A DNA stretch of 64,000 nucleotides from Chryseobacterium jejuense (GCF_017877355.1 NZ_JAGIPR010000015.1:62001-126000); one strand, 5' to 3'; counted from the first letter of the stretch, positions 18,366 to 27,371 are shown. The notes: generated by a model not told the origin, from the sequence alone. Translations and numbers: made by a program.

Positions 18366-18516
18366 AATTTAAGATAATTTAATTATACATGTAACTGCAA
18401 ATTTACTAATTTTAATGCGAAGCATATTTAATTGATTCTAAATAAAAAGCTGAGATTTGTCAAATATCTATTATTTAAGATATTAAATTTGGCAGTGTTT
18501 TTGTAAATGTCATATC

Positions 18517-19287
18517 ATGAAGAAAATTTTAAACCTTTTTGCAGTATTCATATTCTTTTTAGGGTCTGCCCAGATTGATAACATCGCAGATGGCGAATCT
18601 ATCACGCTTAGAATCCATTATGGCTTCTTAAATGCAGGAACTGCCAACCTTATCACTAAAAAGACCACCTACAAAGGTGCTCCTCACCTGTATGTAAAAG
18701 GTACCGGACAAACTACAGGTGCTGTAAAGGCTTTCTTCAAAGTAGAAGATCTCTATGAAAGTTTTATTGATAGTGCAAGCGGATTGCCAAGCTACTATGT
18801 TCGAAATGTACGTGAAGGAGGCTACCGTCAGCATTTTGAAACAGCCTTCAATCACGATAACAATACTTTAATTTTAACTGACAAGAAAACACCTGCCAAT
18901 GGATCAAAGATAATCAAGTCTGTGAAAGGTGTTCAGGATATGCTTTCATGTTTCTATTATTTAAGAAGCAAAAGTCCGGATGAATTAAAAGTAGGAACAG
19001 TAATCAATATGAATGTATGGATTGATGATGAGATGTTCCCTTTCCAGCTTAGAGTTACAGGAACTGAGAACTTAAAAACAAAATTCGGCACAATCAATTG
19101 TTTAAAAATTATTCCGTCTGTAAAAAGCGGAAGAGTATTTAAAGAGAAAGAAGGGGTAACAATGTGGGTTTCCAATGATGCCAATCACTTACCGATGCTA
19201 TTGAAAGCAGAATTAGCAGTAGGGTCTCTTAAAGCAAGTATTGACGATTACAAGAATGTAAAATATCCTTTAAAGTTTACCAAGTAA
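18517..19287 (+). CDS. DUF3108 domain-containing secreted protein
   Basis: A 256-residue protein with a signal peptide (MKKILNLFAVFIFFLGSAQ). The body matches the DUF3108 pattern: GESITLRIHYGFLNAGTANL, GTGQTTGAVKAFFKVEDLYESFID, ...MLSCFYYLRSK, a beta-rich middle and MLLKAELAVGSLKASIDDYK near the end. The function of the family is not established; it is periplasmic or outer-membrane-associated. TAAATTTG at 18484-18491 is the likely -7 box. Monocistronic, with a terminator at 19318. Confidence 0.85.
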   Translation: MKKILNLFAVFIFFLGSAQIDNIADGESITLRIHYGFLNAGTANLITKKTTYKGAPHLYVKGTGQTTGAVKAFFKVEDLYESFIDSASGLPSYYVRNVREGGYRQHFETAFNHDNNTLILTDKKTPANGSKIIKSVKGVQDMLSCFYYLRSKSPDELKVGTVINMNVWIDDEMFPFQLRVTGTENLKTKFGTINCLKIIPSVKSGRVFKEKEGVTMWVSNDANHLPMLLKAELAVGSLKASIDDYKNVKYPLKFTK

Positions 19288-19317
19288 ACATATATAGCCA
19301 ATTTTTTTAATGTATCA

Positions 19318-19349
19318 ATGTCTGTAATTTTTTACAGGCATTTTTTATT
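19318..19349 (+). terminator. Terminator after the DUF3108 gene
   Basis: TGTCTGTAA pairs with TTACAGGCA (one G-T pair), followed by TTTTTTATTTT. Confidence 0.75.
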
Positions 19350-19521
19350 TTGAATGTAATAGATCTTCAATTCAAGTTGTCTTAATAATAGAAGCAGCAA
19401 CGAGGCTGCTATGTCAATACTTCGTTTCACATGAAGTATGGATATAAGAAACAGACATGTGTAAATTTTTCAATAAGATCCGTTTTTAATTACGTTTTGT
19501 TTCTTAGGTCAGTAATTAAAA

Positions 19522-19555
19522 ACAAAAACCTCCGGAGCTCCGGAGGTTTGTTTTA
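19522..19555 (-). terminator. Terminator of pheS
   Basis: ACCTCCGGAG and CTCCGGAGGT form a perfect stem. On the minus strand it is followed by TTTTTGTTTTTAA, directly after the pheS stop codon. Confidence 0.85.
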
Positions 19556-20566
19556 TTATAATGTCTTGAATTGCTCCAAGGTTCTTATATCATTTTCAAA
19601 GAACATTCTGATATCGCTCATTTGGTAAAGAAGCATTGTAATTCTTTCAATACCCATTCCGAATGCATATCCTGAATATTTCTCAGAGTCAATATTTACA
19701 TTCTTTAGTACAGCAGGATCTACCATACCACAACCCATGATTTCTAACCAGCCGGTTCCTTTGGTAATTCTGTAATCAGTTTCAGAGTTTAGTCCCCAAT
19801 ATACATCAATCTCAGCACTCGGCTCTGTAAATGGGAAGTAAGAAGGTCTCATTCTGATCTTAGATTTTCCGAAAAGTTCAGTCGTAAAGAACTGGATTGT
19901 TTGCTTTAAATCTGCAAAGCTTACATTCTCATCAATATATAATCCTTCAATCTGGTGGAAGATACAGTGAGAACGTGAAGAAATTGCTTCATTTCTGAAT
20001 ACTCTTCCTGGAGATAAAATTCTGATTGGCGGCTGATTTTCTTCCATATAACGAGTCTGTACAGAAGAAGTATGCGTTCTCAAAAGAATATCCGGATTCT
20101 GCTCAATGAAGAACGTATCCTGCATATCTCTTGCCGGGTGATATTCCGGAAGGTTCAATGCGGTGAAGTTATGCCAGTCATCTTCAATCTCAGGACCATC
20201 TGCTACTGCAAATCCAATTGATTTAAAGATTTCAATAATTCTGTTTTTAACCAGGTTGATGGGATGTCTTGACCCTAATTCCAATGGAAATGCAGGCCTT
20301 GTAAGATCTTCTTTTTCTACTACAACAGAAGATGCAGAAGTACTTTTTAAGTCTTCCAATTTCACAGCAACTGCCTGCTTCAAAGTATTGATCTTTTGCC
20401 CAAATTCTTTCTTCTGGTCGTTAGGAACTTCTTTAAATTTTTCAAAAAAATCATTCAGAACTCCTTTTTTACCGTTGTACTTAATACGGAAGTTCTCTAT
20501 CTCTTCCTTAGAGGTAGCATTGAAGCCGTTTACTTCGATCAGTAGTTCTTCTATCTTTTCTATCAT
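19556..20566 (-). CDS. pheS: Phenylalanyl-tRNA synthetase alpha subunit
   Basis: A 336-residue PheS of normal length. The N-terminal coiled coil (about residues 1-90) is followed by the class II aminoacyl-tRNA synthetase core: HPINLVKNRIIEIF, FHNFTALNLPEYHPARDMQDTF-type motif 1 region, motif 2 GRVFRNEAISSRSH, the Phe-binding EIMGCGMVDPAVLKN and motif 3 GYAFGMGIERITML. It charges tRNA-Phe together with PheT, which is not adjacent here. A -7-like TATTTTTG on the minus strand lies at 20592-20599, about 26 bases before the ATG. Confidence 0.96.
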   Translation of the reverse strand: MIEKIEELLIEVNGFNATSKEEIENFRIKYNGKKGVLNDFFEKFKEVPNDQKKEFGQKINTLKQAVAVKLEDLKSTSASSVVVEKEDLTRPAFPLELGSRHPINLVKNRIIEIFKSIGFAVADGPEIEDDWHNFTALNLPEYHPARDMQDTFFIEQNPDILLRTHTSSVQTRYMEENQPPIRILSPGRVFRNEAISSRSHCIFHQIEGLYIDENVSFADLKQTIQFFTTELFGKSKIRMRPSYFPFTEPSAEIDVYWGLNSETDYRITKGTGWLEIMGCGMVDPAVLKNVNIDSEKYSGYAFGMGIERITMLLYQMSDIRMFFENDIRTLEQFKTL

Positions 20567-20630
20567 TATTTTACCCTTTCAAAATGTTTTGCAAAAATAC
20601 GACTTTTAAGTTGAATAATAAGTCCGTCAT

Positions 20631-20663
20631 AAAAAAATCTGCCTCTTTTTCGGGAGGCAGACT
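20631..20663 (-). terminator. Terminator of the YceI gene
   Basis: GTCTGCCTCC pairs with GAGGCAGA. On the minus strand the stem is followed by TTTTTTTATG. Confidence 0.8.
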
Positions 20664-20693
20664 TCAATCACTTATTTCACTTAAATAAAAAAA

Positions 20694-21353
20694 TTATTTC
20701 TTTTCTAAAGCTTTAACGTTGATCTGAAGCGTTACCTCGTCTTTAATCACTCCGTTTTCAGCAGGAGCCTGGAACTTAACACCAAACTCTTCTCTTTTGA
20801 TATCCTTAGGTTCAGTAGCAACGCTTACTTCTCCGTCTTTCACAGAAACATTTGCTTTAAACTGAACAGGTTTTGTAATTCCTTTAATCGTTAAATTACC
20901 ATCCAAAAGAGTATTATAATCACCTTCCGTGGTTGGAGTAACTTTTGTAATTTCATAAGAAGCTGTTGGGAATTTTTCCACTTCAAAGAAATCACCACTC
21001 TTAAGGTGACCGTTTAGTTTCCCCATATCTTCCGGACTGTCTTTCAAGTCTACAGAGGTCAGGGAATTCATATCAGCAACAAATTTACCGCTTTCAAGTT
21101 TTCCTTCCTTTACCGTTACATCTCCACTTTCAAACTTAATAGTTCCGAAGTGGCTCGTATTCTCAGATTTAAATACTTTATATCCCTTCCATTCAACCTT
21201 ACTGTTTAGCGTATCCAAAGTATACTGGTTACCATCCTTGGTTGTAGTCACCTCATTACTGTCACTGGTAAGCGGTTTATCTTTTTTACAAGAAACCATT
21301 ACAGCAGCAACGAATAAAGCAGGAATAGCTAACGAAAACAGTTTTTTTCTCAT
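20694..21353 (-). CDS. YceI family lipoprotein
   Basis: A 219-residue protein with a lipoprotein signal (AAVMVSCKKDK, Cys near residue 22), so membrane-anchored in the periplasm. The YceI domain is recognised by YTLDTLNSKVEWKGYKVF, HFGTIKFESGDVTVKEGKLESGKFVADMNSLTSVD, HLKSGDFFEVEKFPTASYEITKV and GNLTIKGITKPVQFKANV. The family is a lipocalin-like barrel that binds long isoprenoid or lipid-like molecules; the physiological ligand is uncertain. Divergent from the ABC ATPase gene. Confidence 0.92.
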   Translation of the reverse strand: MRKKLFSLAIPALFVAAVMVSCKKDKPLTSDSNEVTTTKDGNQYTLDTLNSKVEWKGYKVFKSENTSHFGTIKFESGDVTVKEGKLESGKFVADMNSLTSVDLKDSPEDMGKLNGHLKSGDFFEVEKFPTASYEITKVTPTTEGDYNTLLDGNLTIKGITKPVQFKANVSVKDGEVSVATEPKDIKREEFGVKFQAPAENGVIKDEVTLQINVKALEKK

Positions 21354-21416
21354 TTTTGATTTATTTTTATTACTCCCGCTAATATAATAAAAAAAATTAT
21401 GTTTTCATAAAAACCT

Positions 21417-21424
21417 TACATTTG
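21417..21424 (+). promoter_or_regulatory. -7 box placed five bases before the ATG
   Basis: TACATTTG fits TAnnTTTG exactly. The ATG of the ABC ATPase begins at 21429, so a transcript started from this box would have almost no 5' leader. No clear -33 box is visible. Confidence 0.35.
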
Positions 21425-21428
21425 TAAT

Positions 21429-22364
21429 ATGCTTTTAGAAATAAACAATTTATTCTTCTCTCACACCAAAGAAAAACCGTTGTTTCAAAACCTTAATTTA
21501 AGATTTGAGGCCAATAAAATCATTGCTCTGGCAGGAGAAAGTGGATGCGGAAAATCTACCCTTTTGAGCCTTGTATACGGACTGCTTAATTGGGAAAGTG
21601 GAGAGATTATTTTTGATGGAACCCAACTATTGGGTCCCAAAGGAAACCTTGTTCCCGGAGAAGCTGAAATGAAGTTTGTAGCACAGAATTTTGACCTGAT
21701 GCCTTATGCTACCGTTGCTGAAAATGTAGGTAAATTTATTTCGAATATCAATTTAACAAAAAAAAGAGAAACCATCATAGAACTTCTTGAAGTAGTAGGT
21801 CTTCAGGAGTTTGCTGATGTACTTCCTAAATATTTAAGTGGCGGACAGCAACAAAGAGTAGCCATCGCAAGAGCACTTTCTGTGATGCCTAAACTGCTTA
21901 TTCTTGATGAGCCCTTCAGCAACCTTGATTTTCCAAGAAAGATTGAGCTTAGAGAAAGACTTTTCCGATATGTGAAAGAACATCAGATCTCTCTGGTTAT
22001 TTCTACCCATGAACTTCAGGACATCATGCCATGGCTGGATCAGATTGTTATTCTTCAGAATGGAAGACTCATTCAGAATGACAGTCCGGAGGAAACCTAC
22101 AAAAATCCATACAATTCCTATGTTGCCAAATTATTTGGTGAGGTGAATATCTTCAACGAAATCGAAGCTGAAGACTTCCAACTTTCAAAGTTTTTCTATT
22201 ACCCAAAAGGAATAGAAGTGTCTGAAAATGGTATCGAAGCCGAAGTTTTGGAAAGCAGATTTGCAGGAAATTACTATTGGAATAAGATGAAAGCAAGAAA
22301 TAAGGAATTGGTGGTATATACTGATGATAAACTACAGGGTTCTGTCCATATTTCATTTATTTAA
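21429..22364 (+). CDS. ABC transporter ATP-binding protein
   Basis: A 311-residue ATPase with Walker A GESGCGKST (about residues 37-45), Q-loop AQNFDLMP, signature LSGGQQQRVAIARAL, Walker B LLILDEPFSNLD and H-loop STHELQD. The arrangement resembles importer ATPases of the polyamine/iron/sulfate type. About 80 residues follow the H-loop region (GEVNIFNEIEAEDFQLSKFF...GIEAEVLESRFAGNYYWNKMKARNKELVVYTDD), which looks like a TOBE-type regulatory domain. No permease or binding-protein gene lies next to it, so substrate and partner are unknown. The upstream -7 box suggests a leaderless or near-leaderless transcript. Confidence 0.9.
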   Translation: MLLEINNLFFSHTKEKPLFQNLNLRFEANKIIALAGESGCGKSTLLSLVYGLLNWESGEIIFDGTQLLGPKGNLVPGEAEMKFVAQNFDLMPYATVAENVGKFISNINLTKKRETIIELLEVVGLQEFADVLPKYLSGGQQQRVAIARALSVMPKLLILDEPFSNLDFPRKIELRERLFRYVKEHQISLVISTHELQDIMPWLDQIVILQNGRLIQNDSPEETYKNPYNSYVAKLFGEVNIFNEIEAEDFQLSKFFYYPKGIEVSENGIEAEVLESRFAGNYYWNKMKARNKELVVYTDDKLQGSVHISFI

Positions 22365-22671
22365 ATTGCATAGAACTTAGATAGCAATCTTCTACTGTTT
22401 AAGCCCCAGCATAGCCTTTACAAGCTTACACAAAAGCACATAACTCATACATATACTTACACTTATCAATAAAAAAAATACAAACATAAGAATCTGTTAT
22501 TAAACTTTTTCTTACATTTGTATTTCCACAGCATAAGGAAATTATTGGTTATTTCTCTTTCTGCCTTTTAGACGGACATTAGCAATCTTGCAATTAAGTC
22601 TTTGAAAGATTACACTGTCCAATTTTTTCCTTTTTTTATGGTCTTTAACCGATATCAAAAGTCAATGGCAA
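22365..22671. other. Intergenic region, nothing recognised
   Basis: About 307 A/T-rich bases between two convergent genes. I see no convincing hairpin terminator, coding frame or repeat. Confidence 0.5.
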
Positions 22672-23016
22672 TTATGCCTTCTTCACAAATTCCGACTTTA
22701 AAGCCATTGCTCCAAAACCATCAATCTTACAGTCAATATTGTGATCGCTTCCTGGTCTTAGGCGGATATTTTTCACTTTGGTTCCGGCTTTTACCGGCTT
22801 TGGTGCTCCTTTTACAGGAAGATCCTTTACAACGACTACAGAATCACCATCCTGAAGTTCATTTCCGTTAGAATCTAATATTTTTCCTTCGTTTGCTGCT
22901 TCAGAAGCTGTTTCTTCAGGATTCCATTCGTAGAAACACTGAGAACATACCATCATGTTATCGCTCGGGTAGGTAAACTCAGAGCTACATTTCGGACAAA
23001 GTATCGTATCACTCAT
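22672..23016 (-). CDS. YjdM/PhnA family zinc-ribbon protein
   Basis: A 114-residue protein. An N-terminal zinc ribbon (CPKC...CSQC, residues 7-31) is followed by the PhnA domain DSNGNELQDGDSVVVVKDLPVKG...VKNIRLRPGSDHNIDCKIDGFGAMALKSEFVKK. The family was once called an alkylphosphonate-uptake protein because of its position in E. coli; its true function is unknown, and nothing in this window points to phosphonate metabolism. Monocistronic. Confidence 0.92.
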   Translation of the reverse strand: MSDTILCPKCSSEFTYPSDNMMVCSQCFYEWNPEETASEAANEGKILDSNGNELQDGDSVVVVKDLPVKGAPKPVKAGTKVKNIRLRPGSDHNIDCKIDGFGAMALKSEFVKKA

Positions 23017-23257
23017 ATTTTTAATTTTTGCAAAGGTAGGGCTTTTTAGAGGTTGAAGTCAAGAGATAAAGGTTAGTATAGGAAATAATAAACAGCTGAT
23101 AACGACCTACAACCCTCAAAGAATGAATCAAAATCAGACTCAAAACATCACTCGTTAATTTTACACCAACATGTGAATTACAATAAATTAACTAGTTTAC
23201 CGTAAAGAAAATAAAGTATATTGATAAACCATGTATATTTTGTCTGTAAAAAATTTT

Positions 23258-23403
23258 CATTTAAGCAAAGATATGAGTTCATTCATCTCTGAATGAAAGG
23301 CTATGATAACCGAATAAAAAAATATGAATCTTTAGAAAAATCTTTACAAAGTCTGCATTAAAAAAAAATTAGCAAACACAACGAATTAACTATTAGGTAT
23401 AAT
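23258..23403 (+). repeat. Degenerate direct repeat, copy A, with hairpin
   Basis: It contains TTCATTCA-tctc-TGAATGAA (23278-23297), GGCTATGATAACCGA, ATAAAAAAATAT, GTCTGCATTAAAA and GGTATAA in that order. Each has a counterpart in copy B. Confidence 0.45.
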
Positions 23404-23477
23404 TTCACCTCAATCGGTAACATTAGATTTTACACGATAACACTTACCAGGTCTGTTGATTAAATTTATATTTTTGT

Positions 23478-23607
23478 TCGCAAAGGCACTTCATTCAGCT
23501 AAGGTATTAACTCATTCATTACTGAATAAAACGCCATAGCGATCGATCTCACACGTAGAATAATAAAAAAATATTTAGTGAACTCTGCATTAAAATGTAT
23601 AGGGTAT
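23478..23607 (+). repeat. Degenerate direct repeat, copy B
   Basis: It contains CATTCATTACTGAATAAAA, CGCCATAGCGATCGA, AATAAAAAAATAT, CTCTGCATTAAAA and GGGTATAA in the same order as copy A, about 220 bases away. Confidence 0.45.
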
Positions 23608-23758
23608 AAAAATTCATAAATATTATGAACCAGCTATTCGCTCAAAAACACTTTCACTCTACTACTCTAAAACCCTATTGCGCTCAAACTCTCCAACTCA
23701 ATCTTTAACTCTCAACTTTAATTCGTATTTTTGCAGATTCAAACAGCGAAGCAAACTT

Positions 23759-24964
23759 ATGGAACTTATTCACAGAAACTTGGCAATCGGAATTCACGAT
23801 GCCTTACAGGAAACATTTTTTGAGAAAAACAAATATGCCGATAAAGTTATTGAAAGACTTTTAAAGGCAAACAGAAAATGGGGAAGCCAGGACAGAGCTG
23901 TTGTTTCTGAGATTTTCTACAATATCATCCGTTGGAAAAAACGCCTTGAATATTATATGGGTGAAGGAGTAAAACCCAACAATATCTATAAACTTATCAT
24001 TGCTTACCTTCTTTGGAGCAAAACCAACTATAAAAAGTTTGAAGAATTTGACGGAATTAAGATTGCAGACATTCTTACCAAGCTTAAAAAGAATACAGTT
24101 CCTACAAAAGCAATAGAATATTCTATCCCGGACTGGTTGGCAGAAACATTGGAAAAAGAATTGGGTGCTAAATGGGAAAGAGAAATGCTTGCTTTGAATG
24201 AGCAGGCTCCTACTGTTTTAAGAACAAACTCATTAAAAACAACGACAAAAGAACTTATTTCTGACCTTTCAGATGAAGGGGTTGTATCCTTCCCTATCAA
24301 AAACTATCCTGATGCGGTACAGTTGGAAGAGAAAAAGAATGTTTTCCTTACTACAGCTTTTAAAGAAGGATTATTTGAAGTTCAGGATGCTTCTTCTCAA
24401 AAGATCGGATATTTCCTTGATGTAAAAGAAGGACAAAGAGTTGTGGATGCGTGTGCAGGTGCAGGAGGAAAAACACTTCACCTGGCAGCATTAATGCAAA
24501 ACAAAGGTCAGATTGTAGCTTTAGATATTTTCGAGTGGAAATTGGCTGAATTGAAGCGTCGTGCTAAAAGAGCCGGAGCTCACAATATTGAAACCCGTAT
24601 GATCTCTGACAACAAGGTCATCAAGCGTCTTCATGATAAAGTAGACAGACTATTAATTGATGCTCCCTGTTCTGGTCTTGGAGTTTTGAAAAGAAACCCG
24701 GACAGTAAATGGAAAATTGATCAGGACTTTATTGACAGAATCAAAAAAGAACAACAGCAGATTCTTCAGGATTACTCCAAAATGCTTAAAAAAGGCGGAA
24801 AGATGGTGTATGCTACTTGTTCTATCTTACCTTCTGAAAACAACCTTCAGGTAGATGAATTCATTAAAAACAACCCTGGATTCAAAATGATTAAGGATGA
24901 GAAGGTAATGCCAAGCGAAGGATACGATGGATTCTATATGGCATTGATTGAAAGAGTTTCTTAA
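23759..24964 (+). CDS. RsmB/NOP family RNA (cytosine-5) methyltransferase
   Basis: A 401-residue SAM-dependent RNA methyltransferase. The N-terminal NusB-like RNA-binding part (about residues 1-140) is followed by a catalytic domain with DACAGAGGKTLHLA (SAM binding), DAPCSGLGVLKRNPDSKW (motif IV, general cysteine) and YATCSILPSENN (motif VI, nucleophilic cysteine). It probably makes 5-methylcytidine in 16S rRNA like RsmB, but another rRNA or tRNA target is possible. An in-frame extension to 23678 is rejected; MELIHRNLAIGIHDALQE is the natural start. Terminator at 24991. Confidence 0.92.
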   Translation: MELIHRNLAIGIHDALQETFFEKNKYADKVIERLLKANRKWGSQDRAVVSEIFYNIIRWKKRLEYYMGEGVKPNNIYKLIIAYLLWSKTNYKKFEEFDGIKIADILTKLKKNTVPTKAIEYSIPDWLAETLEKELGAKWEREMLALNEQAPTVLRTNSLKTTTKELISDLSDEGVVSFPIKNYPDAVQLEEKKNVFLTTAFKEGLFEVQDASSQKIGYFLDVKEGQRVVDACAGAGGKTLHLAALMQNKGQIVALDIFEWKLAELKRRAKRAGAHNIETRMISDNKVIKRLHDKVDRLLIDAPCSGLGVLKRNPDSKWKIDQDFIDRIKKEQQQILQDYSKMLKKGGKMVYATCSILPSENNLQVDEFIKNNPGFKMIKDEKVMPSEGYDGFYMALIERVS

Positions 24965-24990
24965 TTCACTTTACCACACAACTCTACATA

Positions 24991-25020
24991 TAAAACTACT
25001 CCTTTGAGTAGTTTTTTTTG
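24991..25020 (+). terminator. Terminator of the methyltransferase gene
   Basis: AAACTACTC pairs with GAGTAGTTT around a 4-base loop, followed by eight T. Confidence 0.85.
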
Positions 25021-25392
25021 TTTTTTTAAACAAATATGTAACATTTCACGCTTATTCTCTACTAACTCTATAGATTAACCGTTTTGATGCTGTAAGTAGT
25101 TTTATAAACTCAATTACTTTATAGCCAATTATAGTATGAATACAAGAACTTAACTTTTGGGCGATCTTCTTAACCTTATCTGCTTCTATACAGTTCTAAG
25201 GATGCCAAGTATATATTCTTATTCTAAACAAAATTCCCACAAAACGATTACTCATGACATCACCGGCTGACAATGCTTCTTCCTGTTTTTAAGACCGGAA
25301 AATCATTTCAAAGTCTGAATAGTATAGTTAGTAAGAAAAACAGGATTTTAATTTACTAACAAAGGGCTTGTTAAAACCCTATAAAAACAAAA

Positions 25393-25420
25393 CCTTCTTG
25401 CATGAGAATTGCAAGAAGGT
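25393..25420. promoter_or_regulatory. Strong hairpin upstream of asnB
   Basis: ACCTTCTTGCA pairs perfectly with TGCAAGAAGGT around a short loop. On the plus strand it is followed by A-rich, not T-rich, sequence; on the minus strand it is followed by TTTTGTTTTTAT. It could be a minus-strand terminator or a structured leader element. Confidence 0.4.
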
Positions 25421-25430
25421 AAAAACACAA

Positions 25431-25472
25431 ATGATGAAAAAAAATTATTTCGAGCCACAAAGTAAGGACTAA
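25431..25472 (+). CDS. Possible 13-residue leader peptide
   Basis: ATG-ATG begins a 13-codon frame (MMKKNYFEPQSKD, then TAA) 10 bases after the hairpin at 25393-25420. There is no codon bias that would point to amino-acid attenuation. It may be chance or the remnant of a decayed gene. Confidence 0.15.
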   Translation: MMKKNYFEPQSKD

Positions 25473-25653
25473 AATTCGCATAATAAATTACCATATATTA
25501 AGAAATATGTCATTTTTATTTTGTATAGAGGTTACATGTATTTTAACCTAACGAAAAAAATTAATCAAAAACATCACAATTCTCTTAAATAGTTAATATT
25601 TTTCTTTCAAATAAATTAATTAATTGAAAATTTTAATTTATTTGAAATTTTAA

Positions 25654-25684
25654 TTGTCATTTATAAACATCACCTTTACTTTTG
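25654..25684 (+). promoter_or_regulatory. Promoter of asnB
   Basis: TTG (25654-25656), 20 bases, TACTTTTG (25677-25684). The start codon is 20 bases downstream. Confidence 0.55.
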
Positions 25685-25703
25685 TCACATAAATAATAAA
25701 AAT

Positions 25704-27371
25704 ATGTGTGGAATTGTATGTTTATTTGACGCCAAGCAGAAAACCGAGACATTAAGGCCTCAGGTTTTGGAAATGTCAAAAAAGATCCGTCATAGAGGAC
25801 CGGATTGGAGTGGAGTTTTTCAGGATGAAAAAGTAGTTTTCTCTCATGAAAGACTTGCCATTGTAGATCCAACATCCGGAAAGCAACCTTTATTTACTAA
25901 AGACGGAAAAGTAGTGTTAGCCGTAAACGGTGAAATCTACAACCATAGAGAATTAAAAGAAGAATTTACCGATTATGAGTTCCAGACTCAATCCGACTGT
26001 GAGGTTATTCTGGCGCTTTACAGAAAATATGGAAAAGACTTTGTTGAAAAACTGAACGGGATTTTCGCATTTTCATTATACGATACAGAAAATGACGTGT
26101 ATCTCATTGCCCGTGACCACATGGGAATCTGCCCATTGTATCAGGGATGGGATAAAAACGGAAACTATTATGTAGCTTCTGAATTAAAAGCTTTGGAAGG
26201 CATATGCAAAACCATTGAAACATTCTTACCGGGACATTTGGTATACAGCAAAGACGGAGCTGAGCTTCAGCAATGGTATACCAGAGAATGGGAAAGCTTT
26301 GACCACGTAAAAGAGAACGAAACGGATATTTCCAAATTGAGAAAAGGCCTTGAAGATGCTGTTCACAGACAGCTGATGAGTGATGTACCTTACGGAGTAT
26401 TGCTTTCCGGTGGATTAGATTCTTCTGTTATTTCAGCAATAACTGCAAAATTTGCCAGACAAAGAATTGAAAGCGGTGATACTCAGGAAGCATGGTATCC
26501 AAGATTACACAGTTTTGCTGTAGGTCTTGTAGGATCTCCTGATTTAGCTGCAGCACAAAAAGCAGCGGAACATATCGGATCTGTACACCATGAGGTTAAC
26601 TTTACGGTTCAGGAAGGATTGGATGCGGTACGTGATGTAATTTATCATTTGGAAACTTATGATGTAACAACCATCAGAGCTTCTACCCCGATGTATCTTT
26701 TAGCAAGAGTGATCAAATCAATGGGTATTAAAATGGTATTGTCAGGAGAAGGTTCTGATGAATTATTCGGTGGGTATTTATATTTCCATAAAGCTCCTAA
26801 CGCTAAAGAATTCCATGATGAAACGGTAAGAAAACTTGGAAAACTTCACCTATACGACTGTCTGAGAGCTAACAAAGCTTTAATGAGCTGGGGAATAGAA
26901 GGAAGGGTTCCTTTTCTAGACAAAGAATTTATGGATATTGCCATGATGCTTAATCCAAAAGATAAAATGATTAATGTATCTGAAGGAAAAATTGAAAAAT
27001 GGGTATTAAGAAAAGCTTTTGAAGATCTCCTTCCTGCCTCTATTGCATGGAGACAAAAAGAACAGTTTTCAGATGGTGTAGGATATTCATGGATTGATAC
27101 TCTAAAAGAAGTTGCTGAGAAAGAAGTTACAGATGAGATGATGACTAACGCAAGATTCAGGTTCCCGCTAAACACCCCTCAAAACAAGGAAGAATACCGA
27201 TACAGAACTATTTTTGAAGAGCACTTCCCTAGTGAAACTGCAGCGGCTACTGTTCCATCTGTTCCATCTGTAGCCTGCTCCACTCCTATCGCCCTGGAAT
27301 GGGATGAAGCTTTCAAAAAGATGAATGATCCAAGTGGAAGATCAGTTAAGGTACACGAAACTTCGTATTAG
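25704..27371 (+). CDS. asnB: Asparagine synthase B (glutamine-hydrolysing)
   Basis: A 555-residue enzyme making asparagine from aspartate, ATP and glutamine. The N-terminal class II glutaminase begins MCGIVCLFD, so Cys2 is the nucleophile after Met removal; RGPDWSG, VNGEIYNH and the following loop bind glutamine. The synthetase domain has the PP-loop LLSGGLDSSVISA (about residues 233-245) and LSGEGSDELFGGY. The length is normal for the E. coli AsnB type. The last 30 residues after the synthetase core are Ala/Val/Pro-rich (AAATVPSVPSVACST), then EWDEAFKKMNDPSGR. Monocistronic. Confidence 0.96.
   Translation: MCGIVCLFDAKQKTETLRPQVLEMSKKIRHRGPDWSGVFQDEKVVFSHERLAIVDPTSGKQPLFTKDGKVVLAVNGEIYNHRELKEEFTDYEFQTQSDCEVILALYRKYGKDFVEKLNGIFAFSLYDTENDVYLIARDHMGICPLYQGWDKNGNYYVASELKALEGICKTIETFLPGHLVYSKDGAELQQWYTREWESFDHVKENETDISKLRKGLEDAVHRQLMSDVPYGVLLSGGLDSSVISAITAKFARQRIESGDTQEAWYPRLHSFAVGLVGSPDLAAAQKAAEHIGSVHHEVNFTVQEGLDAVRDVIYHLETYDVTTIRASTPMYLLARVIKSMGIKMVLSGEGSDELFGGYLYFHKAPNAKEFHDETVRKLGKLHLYDCLRANKALMSWGIEGRVPFLDKEFMDIAMMLNPKDKMINVSEGKIEKWVLRKAFEDLLPASIAWRQKEQFSDGVGYSWIDTLKEVAEKEVTDEMMTNARFRFPLNTPQNKEEYRYRTIFEEHFPSETAAATVPSVPSVACSTPIALEWDEAFKKMNDPSGRSVKVHETSY

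Larger units (their letters stand above)
23017..23758. other. Long non-coding region with a degenerate direct repeat
   Basis: About 740 bases without a credible gene, between divergent genes. The part 23258-23607 contains two degenerate copies of a 130-150-base unit (listed separately). The first has a perfect 8-bp hairpin. The remainder is A/T-rich filler; the promoter of the downstream methyltransferase is probably near 23730. Confidence 0.6.
24965..25703. other. Long non-coding region upstream of asnB
   Basis: About 740 bases. It starts with the terminator at 24991 and ends with a two-box asnB promoter at 25654-25684. In between are a strong hairpin (25393-25420) followed by a 13-codon open frame (25431-25472), and an A/T palindrome around 25611-25645. 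The rest (25020-25380) shows nothing I can name. Confidence 0.6.

Noticed and set aside
19431..19628. 65-codon plus-strand frame running into pheS
   Set aside because: It crosses the pheS terminator and overlaps pheS coding sequence on the other strand.
23678..23758. Upstream extension of the RsmB-like methyltransferase
   Set aside because: The extra 27 residues are low-complexity and precede the conserved N-terminus.
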